64,000 nt of DNA from the NCBI RefSeq assembly GCF_028737315.1, contig NZ_JAQZAO010000002.1, forward strand, positions 434,001 to 498,000, in the 5' to 3' direction. The first letter of the stretch is position 1. Each line of letters opens with the position of its first letter. The stretch is from Actinomycetospora lemnae. Lineage in GTDB: Bacteria > Actinomycetota > Actinomycetes > Mycobacteriales > Pseudonocardiaceae. Shown here piece by piece: positions 45,271 to 53,576 of this stretch. Under the pieces are notes generated by a model. It was not told the DNA's origin, searched no databases, and saw nothing but the letters and a program-made list of their open reading frames with translations. A program made the translations under genes and the position numbers.

Positions 45271-46164
45271 CTACAACCGCGCCGCGCGGATCGCGTCGCG
45301 CAGTGACGTCGGCGCGCGGCCCAGGAGGTTCTCCAGCGCCGGGCTGTCGGTCTCCAGCTCGCCGCGGGCGGTGGAGAGCTCGAGCCCGGTGACGAAGGCG
45401 GCGGTGTCCTCGTCCATCCCCGCGCTGCGCAGGACGTCGGTGAACTCCTCGGCGGGCAGGTCGCGGTAGGTGACCTCGGTGCCGGTGACCTCGGTGATCG
45501 CCGCGGCGAGCTCGGTCATCGAGAAGGCGGGGCCGCCGAGCTCCCAGTAGCCCTGCTGGTCGGCGATGTCGCCGGTGAGCAGCGAGACGGCGGCCTCGGC
45601 GTAGTCGGCGCGGGTCGCGGCGGAGACGCGGCCGTCGCCCGCGGCGCCCACGATCTCCCCGCGCGCGAGGTACTCGTCGAGGCGGCCGGTGTAGTTCTCG
45701 ACGTACCAGCCGTTGCGCGCCACCGCGAACGGCACGCCCGAGCCCTGCAGGACGTCCTCGGTCGCGGCGTGCTCCGGGGCGAGCGCCAGCTCGGTCTCGT
45801 CGGCGTGCAGGACGCTCGTGTAGACGACGAACCCGACGTCCGCGGCGTCGGCGGCGCGCAGGACGTTCGTGTGCTGCTCGAGGCGGTTGCCGACCGTCGG
45901 GCTCGAGACGAGCAGCAGGCGCTCGATGCCCTCGAGGGCGGGGCCGAGGGTGTCGGGGCGGTCGTAGTCGGCCTCGCGGACGCCGACCCCGAGGTCGGCG
46001 AGGTCCTTTGCCCGGTCCGGGTCCCGGACCAGGGCGAACACGTTCCGCGCCGGCACGTCGCGCCGCAGGAGGGCGTCGATCGCGAGGCGCCCGAGGTGGC
46101 CCGTGGCGCCGGTGACGGCGTAGCTCGCGGTGGGCAGGACGGGCGGGTCGGTCGGGGCGGTCAT
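45271..46164 (-). CDS. NmrA-family NAD(P)-binding oxidoreductase (QOR2-like)
   Basis: Protein of 297 residues. The atypical SDR motif is VTGATGHLGRLAIDALLRR, followed by NVFALVRDPDRAKDLADLGV and the YTSVLHADETELALAPEHA region typical of quinone oxidoreductase 2. The catalytic tyrosine/lysine pair of classical SDRs is not kept. It precedes the MaoC gene by 11 bp; a CACACT box lies 7 bases upstream of its ATG. Confidence 0.84.
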   Translation of the reverse strand: MTAPTDPPVLPTASYAVTGATGHLGRLAIDALLRRDVPARNVFALVRDPDRAKDLADLGVGVREADYDRPDTLGPALEGIERLLLVSSPTVGNRLEQHTNVLRAADAADVGFVVYTSVLHADETELALAPEHAATEDVLQGSGVPFAVARNGWYVENYTGRLDEYLARGEIVGAAGDGRVSAATRADYAEAAVSLLTGDIADQQGYWELGGPAFSMTELAAAITEVTGTEVTYRDLPAEEFTDVLRSAGMDEDTAAFVTGLELSTARGELETDSPALENLLGRAPTSLRDAIRAARL

Positions 46165-46256
46165 GGTCGGCAGTGTGCCCGCGCGCGGAGGCGGACAGAC
46201 GTGCCCGGGGTGATCGTCGCGGGAATCGCGGTGCACGCGCGGGTGATGATGGAGGG

Positions 46257-47456
46257 GTGGCGGACACGGCGGTCGGCGGCAGCCCCGGTGCGCTCGCCAC
46301 CTACCGCGCGGTGCTGCGCCTGCCCGGTCTCACGCCGCTGGTGGGGATCGGGTTCGCGGCGCGGCTGCCCGTCACCGCGGTCGGGGTCTTCCTCACGCTG
46401 CACGTCGCGGTGGGGATGGACCGCGGCTTCGCCGCCGCGGGGCTCGTCGGGGGCGCGGTCACCGCGGGCGTCGCGCTCGGGGCGCCGCTGCTCGGCCGGC
46501 TGATCGACCGCCACGGGCTGCGCCCGGTCCTGCTGCTGTGCGGCGTCGTGCAGGCGGTGTTCTGGGCCGTCGTGCCGCTGCTGGGCGCCACCGCACTCGT
46601 GCCCGCCGCCCTCGTCGCGGGGCTGCTCATGCCGCCGGCGTTCTCGATCGTGCGCCAGTCGCTGGCCGCGTCGGTGCCGGCCGGGCACCAGCGGCCCGCG
46701 TTCGCGCTCGACGCGATGTCGGTCGAGGTCACCTACGCCGTCGGGCCGGCGCTGGGGACGCTGGTGGCGCTGACCCTGCCCGGCAGCGGGCCCTGGGTCG
46801 TGGGCGCCGCGTTCGTGCTGGCGGTGGCGGCACTCGCCGTGCTCGACCCGCCCGTGCGCCCGCCGGGCGTCGCCCACGGGGAGCGTCCGCCGCGGCTGCG
46901 AGCGTGGCTGCGCAGCCCGATGCTCGTGGCCCTCGCGTCGACCGGCGCGGCCATCCTCATGCTCACCGCGACCGAGCTCGCCGTCGTCGCGATGCTCACC
47001 GCCCGGGACGAGACCGCGTGGTTCGCGCTCGCCAACACCGTCTGGTGCGCGGCGTCGCTGCTCGGCGGCTGGATCTACGGTGCCGCGCGCCGGACGCCGC
47101 CGACGGCCGGGCTGCTCGCGCTGCTCGCCGTCGGGTCGTTGCCGGTGGCCCTCGGCGGGCCGTGGTGGACGATCACGCTGCTGCTCGTGCCCGCCGGCGC
47201 CTTCTGCGCGCCCGCGCTGGCCGCGGCCGCCGAGACCGTCGGGCGCCTCGCGCCGGACGCCGCCCGGGGCGTCGCGACCGGGCTGCACAGCTCGGCGCTC
47301 ATGGTCGGCGCGACGATCGCCTCCCCGCTGGCGGGCGTGCTCATCGAGACGGTCGCGCCGTGGGCGGCGGTCGTCGTGGCCGCCCTGCTGGTGCTCGGGG
47401 TCGCGGGCGTCGCCGCCGCGGTGACCGGGACGCGCGCCGGCAGCCGGACCCGGTGA
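46257..47456 (+). CDS. MFS transporter
   Basis: Membrane protein of 399 residues with about twelve helices (for example ILMLTATELAVVAMLTARDE bounds a helix, and ALMVGATIASPLAGVLIETV). The loop 2-3 signature appears as LIDRHGLRPVLLLCGVVQ. It probably exports a drug or metabolite. GTG 46257 is very close to GGAGGG. Divergent from the NmrA-like gene; the shared palindrome at 47459 follows the stop. Confidence 0.85.
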   Translation: MADTAVGGSPGALATYRAVLRLPGLTPLVGIGFAARLPVTAVGVFLTLHVAVGMDRGFAAAGLVGGAVTAGVALGAPLLGRLIDRHGLRPVLLLCGVVQAVFWAVVPLLGATALVPAALVAGLLMPPAFSIVRQSLAASVPAGHQRPAFALDAMSVEVTYAVGPALGTLVALTLPGSGPWVVGAAFVLAVAALAVLDPPVRPPGVAHGERPPRLRAWLRSPMLVALASTGAAILMLTATELAVVAMLTARDETAWFALANTVWCAASLLGGWIYGAARRTPPTAGLLALLAVGSLPVALGGPWWTITLLLVPAGAFCAPALAAAAETVGRLAPDAARGVATGLHSSALMVGATIASPLAGVLIETVAPWAAVVVAALLVLGVAGVAAAVTGTRAGSRTR

Positions 47457-47458
47457 CA

Positions 47459-47475
47459 CGGTCAGTCCTGACTGG
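47459..47475. promoter_or_regulatory. CGGTCAG palindrome upstream of the SDR/ECH pair
   Basis: CGGTCAGTCCTGACTGG, centred on GTCAG-TC-CTGAC. A matching site, CGGTCAGGGTTGACCGT, precedes the second enoyl-CoA hydratase at 61501-61517. Confidence 0.5.
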
Positions 47476-47517
47476 TTACGGTGCGGTCCGCACCACGACC
47501 ACGGGAGGACTTCGATC

Positions 47518-48276
47518 ATGGATCTGCAGGGCGTCTCGGCCCTCGTCACCGGCGGCGCGTCGGGCCTCGGCCTGGCCACCGCGAAGGCGATCACCGCGGC
47601 CGGCGGGCGCGTGGTCGTCGCCGACCTGCCGTCATCCAACGGCAAGGAGGTCGCCGCGGACCTCGACGGCGAGTTCGTGGCCGCCGACGTCACCGACGCC
47701 GAGGCGCTGGGCCAGGCCGTCGCCGCGGCCGAGGCCGCCGGGCCGTTCCGCGCCCTGGTGCACTGCGCCGGCATCGGCAGCCTCACCCGCGTCGTCGAGA
47801 AGAACGGCGAGCCGGGCGACATGGAGGCCTTCGAGCGCGTCGTGCGCGTCAACCTCTTCGGGTCGTTCAACGCCCTGCGCCTCGGCGGCGCCGCGATCGC
47901 CCGCACCGAGCCCGTGGACGGCGAGCGCGGCGCGATGATCATGACGGCGTCGGTGGCCGCGTTCGAGGGCCAGATCGGGCAGATGGCCTACTCGGCGTCC
48001 AAGGGCGGCGTCGTGTCGATGACGCTGTGCGCCGCGCGCGACCTCGCCTCGAAGCTGATCCGCGTCAACACCATCGCGCCGGGGCTGTTCGACACCCCGC
48101 TGTTCGCGACGCTGTCCGAGGACGTCCGCAAGGCGCTCGGCGACTCGGTGCCCCACCCGCGCCGTCTCGGCGACCCCGCCGAGTACGGGCAGATGGCGGT
48201 CTCGATGCTGCAGAACCCGATGCTCAACGGCGAGACCATCCGTCTCGACGGCGCGATCCGGATGGCTCCCCGATGA
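47518..48276 (+). CDS. SDR, probable 3-hydroxyacyl-CoA dehydrogenase type II
   Basis: SDR of 252 residues. The cofactor motif is LVTGGASGLGLATAKAI, NAG appears as HCAGIG, and the catalytic YSASK follows IMTASVAAFEGQIGQMA. VNTIAPGLFDTPLFATL and the NGETIRLDGAIRMAPR ending strongly resemble the HSD17B10-type 3-hydroxyacyl-CoA dehydrogenase. ATG 47518 follows GGGAGGA. The stop overlaps the ECH start (ATGA), so the two beta-oxidation-type genes are coupled. Confidence 0.9.
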   Translation: MDLQGVSALVTGGASGLGLATAKAITAAGGRVVVADLPSSNGKEVAADLDGEFVAADVTDAEALGQAVAAAEAAGPFRALVHCAGIGSLTRVVEKNGEPGDMEAFERVVRVNLFGSFNALRLGGAAIARTEPVDGERGAMIMTASVAAFEGQIGQMAYSASKGGVVSMTLCAARDLASKLIRVNTIAPGLFDTPLFATLSEDVRKALGDSVPHPRRLGDPAEYGQMAVSMLQNPMLNGETIRLDGAIRMAPR

Positions 48277-49055
48277 GCTCGCCGTCGACGGACGAGCAGG
48301 TCCTGCGCACCGAGCGCGAGGGCACGACGCTGGTCATCACGATCGACCGGCCGCGCGCACGGAACTCGGTCAACACCGCGGTCGCGCAGGGCATCGCCGA
48401 CGCCCTCGACGAGCTCGACGGCGACGACGCGCTGGTCACCGGCATCCTCACCGGCGCGGGCGGCTTCTTCAGCGCCGGCATGGATCTCAAGGCGTTCCTG
48501 CGCGGCGAGCGCCCGCACGTCGGTGACCGGGGCTTCGCCGGCATCACCCAGCGCCCGCCGGCCAAGCCGCTGATCGCCGCCGTCGAGGGTCCCGCGCTCG
48601 CCGGGGGTTGCGAGCTGGCGCTCTCGTGCGACCTCGTCGTGGCCTCGGAGGAGGCGAGCTTCGGCATCCCGGAGGTCAAGCGGGGGCTCGCGGCCGCCGC
48701 GGGCGGGCTGCTGCGCCTGCCCACGCGCATCCCGCGCGCGGTGGCGATGGAGCTCGCGCTCACCGGCGACCCGATGTCGGCGGCGGACGCCCACCGCTGG
48801 GGCCTGGTCAACCACCTGACCGCCCCCGGCGCCGCGCTCGACGGCGCCCGCGAGCTGGCGGGGCGGATCGGCGCGAACGGCCCGCTCGCGGTGCGCGCGA
48901 GCAAGCAGGTCATCGTCGAGTCGCCGACCTGGCCGGCGGACGAGGTCTGGCGGCGCCAGGGCGAGATCCTGGGCCCGGTGCTGGACAGCGACGACGCCCG
49001 CGAGGGCGCCGCGGCCTTCGCCGAGAAGCGCGCCCCGGTCTGGCAGGGCCGCTGA
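48273..49055 (+). CDS. Enoyl-CoA hydratase/isomerase
   Basis: Crotonase-fold protein of 260 residues. The oxyanion-hole regions are GAGGFFSAGMDLKAFLRG and AVEGPALAGGCELALSCDL; the catalytic-side segment SEEASFGIPEVKRGLAAAAG keeps the second family glutamate (E in IPEVK). ATG at 48273 is coupled to the SDR. The pair probably acts on the same acyl-CoA chain. A structured repeat copy follows the stop. Confidence 0.92.
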   Translation: MSSPSTDEQVLRTEREGTTLVITIDRPRARNSVNTAVAQGIADALDELDGDDALVTGILTGAGGFFSAGMDLKAFLRGERPHVGDRGFAGITQRPPAKPLIAAVEGPALAGGCELALSCDLVVASEEASFGIPEVKRGLAAAAGGLLRLPTRIPRAVAMELALTGDPMSAADAHRWGLVNHLTAPGAALDGARELAGRIGANGPLAVRASKQVIVESPTWPADEVWRRQGEILGPVLDSDDAREGAAAFAEKRAPVWQGR

Positions 49056-49070
49056 GCCGAGCGCCCCTGC

Positions 49071-49143
49071 CCAGGCTCGCGAGGTGTTCCAGCCTGGCGT
49101 CCACGCTGGCGTCCAACGACAGGAAAGCTGCCACGATCATCAC
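49071..49143 (-). repeat. Hairpin-ended intergenic repeat, copy C
   Basis: On the minus strand GTGATGATCGTGGCAGCTTTCC then AGCGTGGACGCCAGGCTGG. The terminal hairpin is AGCCTGG paired with CCAGGCT (49071-49077 and 49091-49097). It lies after the enoyl-CoA hydratase gene and is inverted relative to copy B. Confidence 0.72.
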
Positions 49144-49294
49144 GACCGGGCCGCGCTGCCCCGTTCGTGCGGAAGGCCCAGTGGTGTCCTTCTCGCCCGC
49201 GCGGGGCACCTGGCCTCCTACGATGCGCGACGACGCTCGACTCCCCGGGCGTCGGCCGTCGCGCGATCGGGACCCGCCAGCCCCGGAGTCAGCC

Positions 49295-50401
49295 ATGGAC
49301 CTCCACCACACCGTCGTCGAGCTCGAGGTGCTGCTCGCGCGAATCGGCCGTGGGGAGCTCGACCCGGACTGGTCCGGCACGGGCACCTGGGACACACGCC
49401 GCCAGCAGCTCCTCGTCGACACCGTCGTGCGGAGCTGGCCGATCCCGCCGCTGGTCATCGCCAGCGGGGAGGAGCGCGAGGTGGTCCTCGACGGCCGCGA
49501 GCGCCTGCGCGCGCTGTGGCGGTTCGTCCGGGACGACCTGCCGTTCGCGGGCCGACCGGCGCCCGGCGGCGAGTACCTGGAGCAGCTCGACGGGATGCGC
49601 CACGCCGAGCTCCCCGAGCGGTTCCGCCTCCGCCTGCGCCGCTACGGCGTCCCCGTCGTGCGGGTGCCGGCCGTCGACGACGCCGAGGTACGGGAGCTCA
49701 TGTCGCGCTGGAGCCCCGCGCGGCCCTCCCCCGGCCCGTCGGCGGCGGCACCGGAGGCGCCGTCCGAGCCCGACGTGGGCCCGCGCCCGACGCCCAGGCC
49801 CGAGGTGGTCATTCCGCCCGCGTCCCGCGAGATCCCGGTCGTCCCGACGGTCCCGCCGCCTCCCCCGCCGCGGGAGGCACCGAACCTGCCGGCGGTCCCG
49901 GCCGGCTCGGAGCCGACGGGGGCCTTCGACCAGCCGACGATCCCGGAGCAGCCGGTCGCGCGGGCCCGTCAGGAGTCATCGCTGTTCGACGGCGGCCCCG
50001 AGGAGACGGCGTTCCGGAGCGAGCCGCCGAACCGCACCCGGGGCGCCCACCGTCGCCCGGCCGACGACGAGCCCATCTTCGACGAGCTCTCCGCCTGGTT
50101 CCTCGACGCCGGGACGGCCCCGGCGCAGGACGACCCGGCCTGGGCCTCGCCCGCGGACGGCGGGTACGACGCCGCGCGCAGCGCCCTGCACGCGCCGACG
50201 CCGGAGCTCACGGCCGCCGGGCTCCCGATCCGCGAGCCCGCCGCCCGCCTGGCGCCCGGCACGATCCGGCCGCCGGTGCGGGCGCGCCCGCCGCGGCCCG
50301 CCGACCCCCGGCTCGTCGGGGACCACCTCGCGCGCCTGCGCGACGGCACCGCCGCCGCCCGCCAGGACCTCTCGGGCGGCACGGCGGTGTCGGGCTGCTG
50401 A
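49295..50401 (+). CDS. Stand-alone DUF262-fold protein with a proline-rich tail
   Basis: Protein of 368 residues. Residues 1-130 match the N-terminal DUF262 (ParB/GmrS-like) domain: TWDTRRQQLLVDTVVRSWPI, then VLDGRERLRALWRFVRD, equivalent to the DGQQR motif of the family. GmrSD and related DUF262 proteins are DNA-modification-dependent nucleases or defence proteins, but usually carry a second nuclease domain; none is visible here. Residues 140-365 are disordered, rich in Pro, Ala and Arg, with PPPPPPREAPN and two acidic patches. ATG 49295 follows CCGGAG. Repeat copies C and B lie directly on either side. Function unknown. Confidence 0.68.
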   Translation: MDLHHTVVELEVLLARIGRGELDPDWSGTGTWDTRRQQLLVDTVVRSWPIPPLVIASGEEREVVLDGRERLRALWRFVRDDLPFAGRPAPGGEYLEQLDGMRHAELPERFRLRLRRYGVPVVRVPAVDDAEVRELMSRWSPARPSPGPSAAAPEAPSEPDVGPRPTPRPEVVIPPASREIPVVPTVPPPPPPREAPNLPAVPAGSEPTGAFDQPTIPEQPVARARQESSLFDGGPEETAFRSEPPNRTRGAHRRPADDEPIFDELSAWFLDAGTAPAQDDPAWASPADGGYDAARSALHAPTPELTAAGLPIREPAARLAPGTIRPPVRARPPRPADPRLVGDHLARLRDGTAAARQDLSGGTAVSGC

Positions 50402-50406
50402 GCTCC

Positions 50407-50474
50407 GTGATCGTGGGGGCTTTCCCGTCACCCAGTGAAAGCGTGGACGCCACGCTGACCAACCCGTGGGTCAG
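50407..50474 (+). repeat. Hairpin-ended intergenic repeat, copy B
   Basis: GTGATCGTGGGGGCTTTCCC, then AGCGTGGACGCCACGCTGACC, hairpin CTGACC (50455-50460) with GGTCAG (50469-50474). The hairpin touches the stop codon of the convergent VOC gene, so it could terminate both transcripts. Confidence 0.75.
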
Positions 50475-50995
50475 ACGGTGTCCTCGCCGTACATCTCGCC
50501 GAGCGGGTCCATGATGAACTCGACGCGGGCGCCGTCGGGGTCGCGCGTGTAGATCGAGACCTGCGACTCGACCATGTACTCGATCCCGCGCTCGTCGAGC
50601 CGGCTCTTGATCCCGTACCACTGGGTGCCCGGCACGCAGATGGCGATGTGGTGCAGCCCGCCGAGCACCTCGTCGTAGGGGCCGGGCTCGACGCCGGGCA
50701 GGTCGAAGAAGGCCAGGCAGTTGCCGTTGCCGACGTCGAAGAAGAAGTGCGTCGAGCCCGCGAGGTCGCGGTTCTCGAACAGCACCGTGACCGGGAAGCC
50801 GGCCACGTTCTGGTAGAACTCCACCGTCGTGCGCACGTCGCGGCAGATCAGGGCCGTGTGGTGGATGCCCTTGCCGGTCGACGGCGGCCGGTGCTCGCGG
50901 GAGAAGAGGAACTCCTCGCGGATGCGGTCGCGGGCGGCGGTCAGCCGCTGCCGCTCCTCCTCGCTGATCAACGACGACTTCTCGGCGGCGCTCAC
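50471..50995 (-). CDS. VOC family dioxygenase-like protein
   Basis: Protein of 174 residues. The VOC pattern is GIHHTALICRDVRTTVEFYQ, then GNCLAFFDLPG, GGLHHIAICVPG and YTRDPDGARVEFIMDP with His and Glu ligand positions of the vicinal-oxygen-chelate fold. GTG 50995 is chosen because TACGGT lies 7 bases upstream (leaderless); a GTG at 51004 overlapping the cyclase stop (GTGA) is equally possible and would give 177 residues. Downstream of the cyclase. Confidence 0.82.
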   Translation of the reverse strand: MSAAEKSSLISEEERQRLTAARDRIREEFLFSREHRPPSTGKGIHHTALICRDVRTTVEFYQNVAGFPVTVLFENRDLAGSTHFFFDVGNGNCLAFFDLPGVEPGPYDEVLGGLHHIAICVPGTQWYGIKSRLDERGIEYMVESQVSIYTRDPDGARVEFIMDPLGEMYGEDTV

Positions 50996-51000
50996 GCCGG

Positions 51001-52149
51001 TCACCGTAGCCCGCTCGGGCCCAGATCGTGGACCGCGAGCGACCCGGCGTCGCGCTCGGCCTTCCCGCCGGCCGCGCCGCCGTTGCGGGTGAGCTCCGCG
51101 AGCATCCGGTAGGTCAGGCTGCGCGGCCGCAGGCCCAGCGCACCGGCGGTGTCCTCGTCGAGGCGCTCGACGAGGTTCTTCGTCACCAGGCGCTGACCCC
51201 CGGTGGCCACCTGCTCGACGCGGGCGCACTCGTTGACCTCGTCGCCCAGCGCCGTGACCTCCAGGCGCCCGCCGGTGACGATCTGCCCGATGAACAGGTC
51301 GGCGCCCCAGTGCGCGCCGATGTTCATCAGGCAGTCCTGGCGGTGGATCTCCGCCCCGCTCTCGGCGAGGTCCGCGACGACGTCGGCCACGACGCCCGGG
51401 AGCTCCTGGACCGTCCGCAGCGCCGCGCTCGCCGCCGCCGCGTCGGACCCGTGGGAGTCGCTGAGGAAGTACGCGCTCGCCCCGTCGCCCGCGTGCTTGC
51501 CGACGATCCCGCCGTGGCGCCCGACGAGCTCGTCGAACGCCGTCGTCACGCCCCGGACCAGCTCGAAGTACACCGGCGTCGGCAGCCGCCGCGACAGCGG
51601 GCCGGAGCCGTCGATGTCGGCGAACACCACGGCGGCCGGGCGCTGGGCGGGCGCGGACAGGTCCGCCATCCGCGTGAACATCGCCTCGTCGCCCTCGCTG
51701 ACCAGCGCCAGCACCCGCGCCGGCAGCAGCGGCGCGTAGATCAGCACCGCGCCCAGCGGGCTCCCGTCGGGATGGCGCAGCGTCACCCCGAGCATGCCGA
51801 CGCCGCGCCGGCGCCCGCCGACCCGCAGGTCCAGCGCGAGCACCCACAGCGGCGCCGTCTCCGGGTCGGCGAGGCGCGGGTGCAGCTCGTGACGCAACGT
51901 CTCGGCGGCCTCGGCGGTCAGCAGGTCGTGCCAGACCTCGCGTTCGAGGACCTCGTCGAGGTGGTGCCCGATCCCGAGGTCGGTCTCCTCGTCGACGCCG
52001 GCCAGCAGCTGCATCTGCTCGGACACCCACGCCAGGCGGCCCTCGCCGTCGACGACCTGCGCGGCGGTGCGCCCCGCGGCCAGCGCGTCGACGACCTCGC
52101 CCAGCCGCCCGTCCGGTGCCGACGCCGCCTGCGGTGCTCCCTCCCCCAC
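51001..52149 (-). CDS. Class III adenylate/guanylate cyclase with sensory N-terminus
   Basis: Protein of 382 residues. The N-terminal ~150 residues resemble a PAS sensor (VVDALAAGRTAAQVVDGEG, LAWVSEQMQLLAG). The catalytic domain starts at AVVFADIDGSGPLSRRL with one metal aspartate; GGIVGKHAGDGASAYF carries the second, and ALGDEVNECARVEQVATGG the substrate-recognition side. It probably produces cAMP or cGMP. The GTG at 52149 is exactly 8 bases after TAGGGT (52158-52163), whose TAG is also the stop of the upstream ArsR gene. Downstream of arsR by 11 bp. Confidence 0.87.
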   Translation of the reverse strand: MGEGAPQAASAPDGRLGEVVDALAAGRTAAQVVDGEGRLAWVSEQMQLLAGVDEETDLGIGHHLDEVLEREVWHDLLTAEAAETLRHELHPRLADPETAPLWVLALDLRVGGRRRGVGMLGVTLRHPDGSPLGAVLIYAPLLPARVLALVSEGDEAMFTRMADLSAPAQRPAAVVFADIDGSGPLSRRLPTPVYFELVRGVTTAFDELVGRHGGIVGKHAGDGASAYFLSDSHGSDAAAASAALRTVQELPGVVADVVADLAESGAEIHRQDCLMNIGAHWGADLFIGQIVTGGRLEVTALGDEVNECARVEQVATGGQRLVTKNLVERLDEDTAGALGLRPRSLTYRMLAELTRNGGAAGGKAERDAGSLAVHDLGPSGLR

Positions 52150-52157
52150 GGCGCCGG

Positions 52158-52163
52158 ACCCTA
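52158..52163 (-). promoter_or_regulatory. TAGGGT -10 element for the cyclase, leaderless
   Basis: TAGGGT-N8-GTG on the minus strand. The element overlaps the TAG stop of the ArsR gene. Confidence 0.5.
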
Positions 52164-52529
52164 CGGCGCCTCCGGCGCGGGGTGCGCGGTCATCGCCCGA
52201 CGGTGTCCCGCGTCGTGCACGAGCACGTCGAGCAGCTCGCCGACGTGGTGGTCCCGCGCACGCGAGAGGACGTGACGTCCGGCACGCCGCTGGGTGACGA
52301 GGCCCGCCAGGCGGAGCTTCGCGAGGTGCTGCGAGATCGCCGGCCGCGTCGCCCCGAGCCGCTCGGCGAGCGTCGAGACGTCCAGCTCATCGCCGCAGAG
52401 CAGCCACAACATCCGCAACCGCGTCGGGTCGGCGAGCATCCGCAGGCCCTCGACCGCCACGTCGACGGACGCCGGATCGGGCAGACGGGCGAACGCGCGC
52501 GGGCCGGCGACGTTGTCAGTTGCGTACAC
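52161..52529 (-). CDS. ArsR/SmtB-family metal-sensor repressor
   Basis: Protein of 122 residues with the winged helix AEGLRMLADPTRLRMLWLL-type start and recognition region LDVSTLAERLGATRPAISQH. The last helix contains DHHVGELLDVLVHDAGH: an Asp, a His two residues later and a His sixteen residues later, close to the alpha5 zinc/cobalt/nickel site of SmtB, CzrA and NmtR (the i+13 ligand is Asp instead of His). The GTG start at 52529 (VYATDNVAG) lies inside an operator-like palindrome. It diverges from the nicotianamine synthase gene, its probable target. Confidence 0.85.
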   Translation of the reverse strand: MYATDNVAGPRAFARLPDPASVDVAVEGLRMLADPTRLRMLWLLCGDELDVSTLAERLGATRPAISQHLAKLRLAGLVTQRRAGRHVLSRARDHHVGELLDVLVHDAGHRRAMTAHPAPEAP

Positions 52530-52536
52530 GTTTACG
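52523..52536. promoter_or_regulatory. Putative ArsR operator
   Basis: CGTACACGTTTACG, a palindrome with one mismatched pair, overlapping the arsR start and 77 bp upstream of the nicotianamine synthase ATG. Position suits control of both directions. Confidence 0.5.
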
Positions 52537-52612
52537 TATCGTGCCAGGGCGACAGATCGTGTTCCATGGGTGACCGGCCGACGACGCCCCGCCCGGTGGA
52601 GGTCCACTCCCG

Positions 52613-53551
52613 ATGAGCACCCCGTTCGACCGTCCTGCCGCCCGACCCGCCCGCAGCCGTGCCGAACGCCCGCTCGACCTCCCCAGCCGGTTGCCGGTGC
52701 GGGCCTGCACCCCCGAGCGTCCCGCCGCGGACGCGGGTGCGCACGCACCCGCCGCGCTCCTCGCCGAGATCCTCGCCCTGCACGACGCGCTCGTCGCCGC
52801 CCCGACGCTCGAGCCCGGCCCGGGCACCGACGCGCTGTTCACCCGCCTCGTCGGCCTGGCCGTGGCCCCGCGCCCGGGGCACGTCGTCGACGCCGTCCTC
52901 GCCGACCCGGAGCTCACCGGCCGGCTCCCCGACCTGCGGGCGCGATGTTCGGCGGGCGAGTACGCCCTGGAGCGCGCCTGGGCCCGCCGCGTCCTGGCCG
53001 CCGACGACCCCGCCGCCGCGCTCGAGCGCTTCCCCTACCTGCAGAACTACCGCGACCTGACCCGCATCGAGTACCACGCCGTCGCCGGCCACGCCCCGCT
53101 CGCGCCGCGGCGGGCCCTGTTCGTCGGCGCCGGACCCCTGCCCCTCTCGGCGCTCCTGCTCGCCCGCCACGGCGTCACCGTGGACGCGGTCGACGTCGAC
53201 GCCGAGGCGGTCGCGCTCGGCGACGCGGTGGCCCGGGCCCTCGGCGACGACGTGACGGTCCGCGAGGGCGACGTGCTCGACCTCGACGACCTCGCCGACT
53301 ACGACCTCGTCTGCGTCGCCGCCCTCGTCGGCCTCGACCCCGACGCGAAGACCACGGCCCTCGCCCACGTCCGGGCGCAGATGCGCCCCGGGGCCACCGT
53401 GCTGGCGCGCAGCGCGCACTCCCTGCGCGGCCTGCTCTACCCCGTGCTCGACGTCGCCGACGACGGGCTCGGCGGGCTGGAGCCGCTGGCCGTCCTGCAC
53501 CCGCACACCGACGTCGTCAACTCCGTGGTGCTCGCCCGCGTGCCCGCCTGA
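52613..53551 (+). CDS. Nicotianamine synthase family protein
   Basis: Protein of 312 residues. The NAS signature is present in order: FPYLQNYRDLTRIEYHAVA at about residues 141-159, then RALFVGAGPLPLSALLLARH (about 168-187), the methyltransferase-like SAM-binding core, and VDAVDVDAEAVALGDAVARA. NAS enzymes condense aminobutyrate units from SAM to make nicotianamine-type metal chelators (plants, archaea) or the staphylopine intermediate (CntL). ATG 52613. It starts a run of three genes and is divergent from a metal sensor. Product and metal unknown; no opine dehydrogenase lies in the window. Confidence 0.85.
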   Translation: MSTPFDRPAARPARSRAERPLDLPSRLPVRACTPERPAADAGAHAPAALLAEILALHDALVAAPTLEPGPGTDALFTRLVGLAVAPRPGHVVDAVLADPELTGRLPDLRARCSAGEYALERAWARRVLAADDPAAALERFPYLQNYRDLTRIEYHAVAGHAPLAPRRALFVGAGPLPLSALLLARHGVTVDAVDVDAEAVALGDAVARALGDDVTVREGDVLDLDDLADYDLVCVAALVGLDPDAKTTALAHVRAQMRPGATVLARSAHSLRGLLYPVLDVADDGLGGLEPLAVLHPHTDVVNSVVLARVPA

Positions 53552-53576
53552 CGCGCGCGCAGGGCACCCTGGTGAC

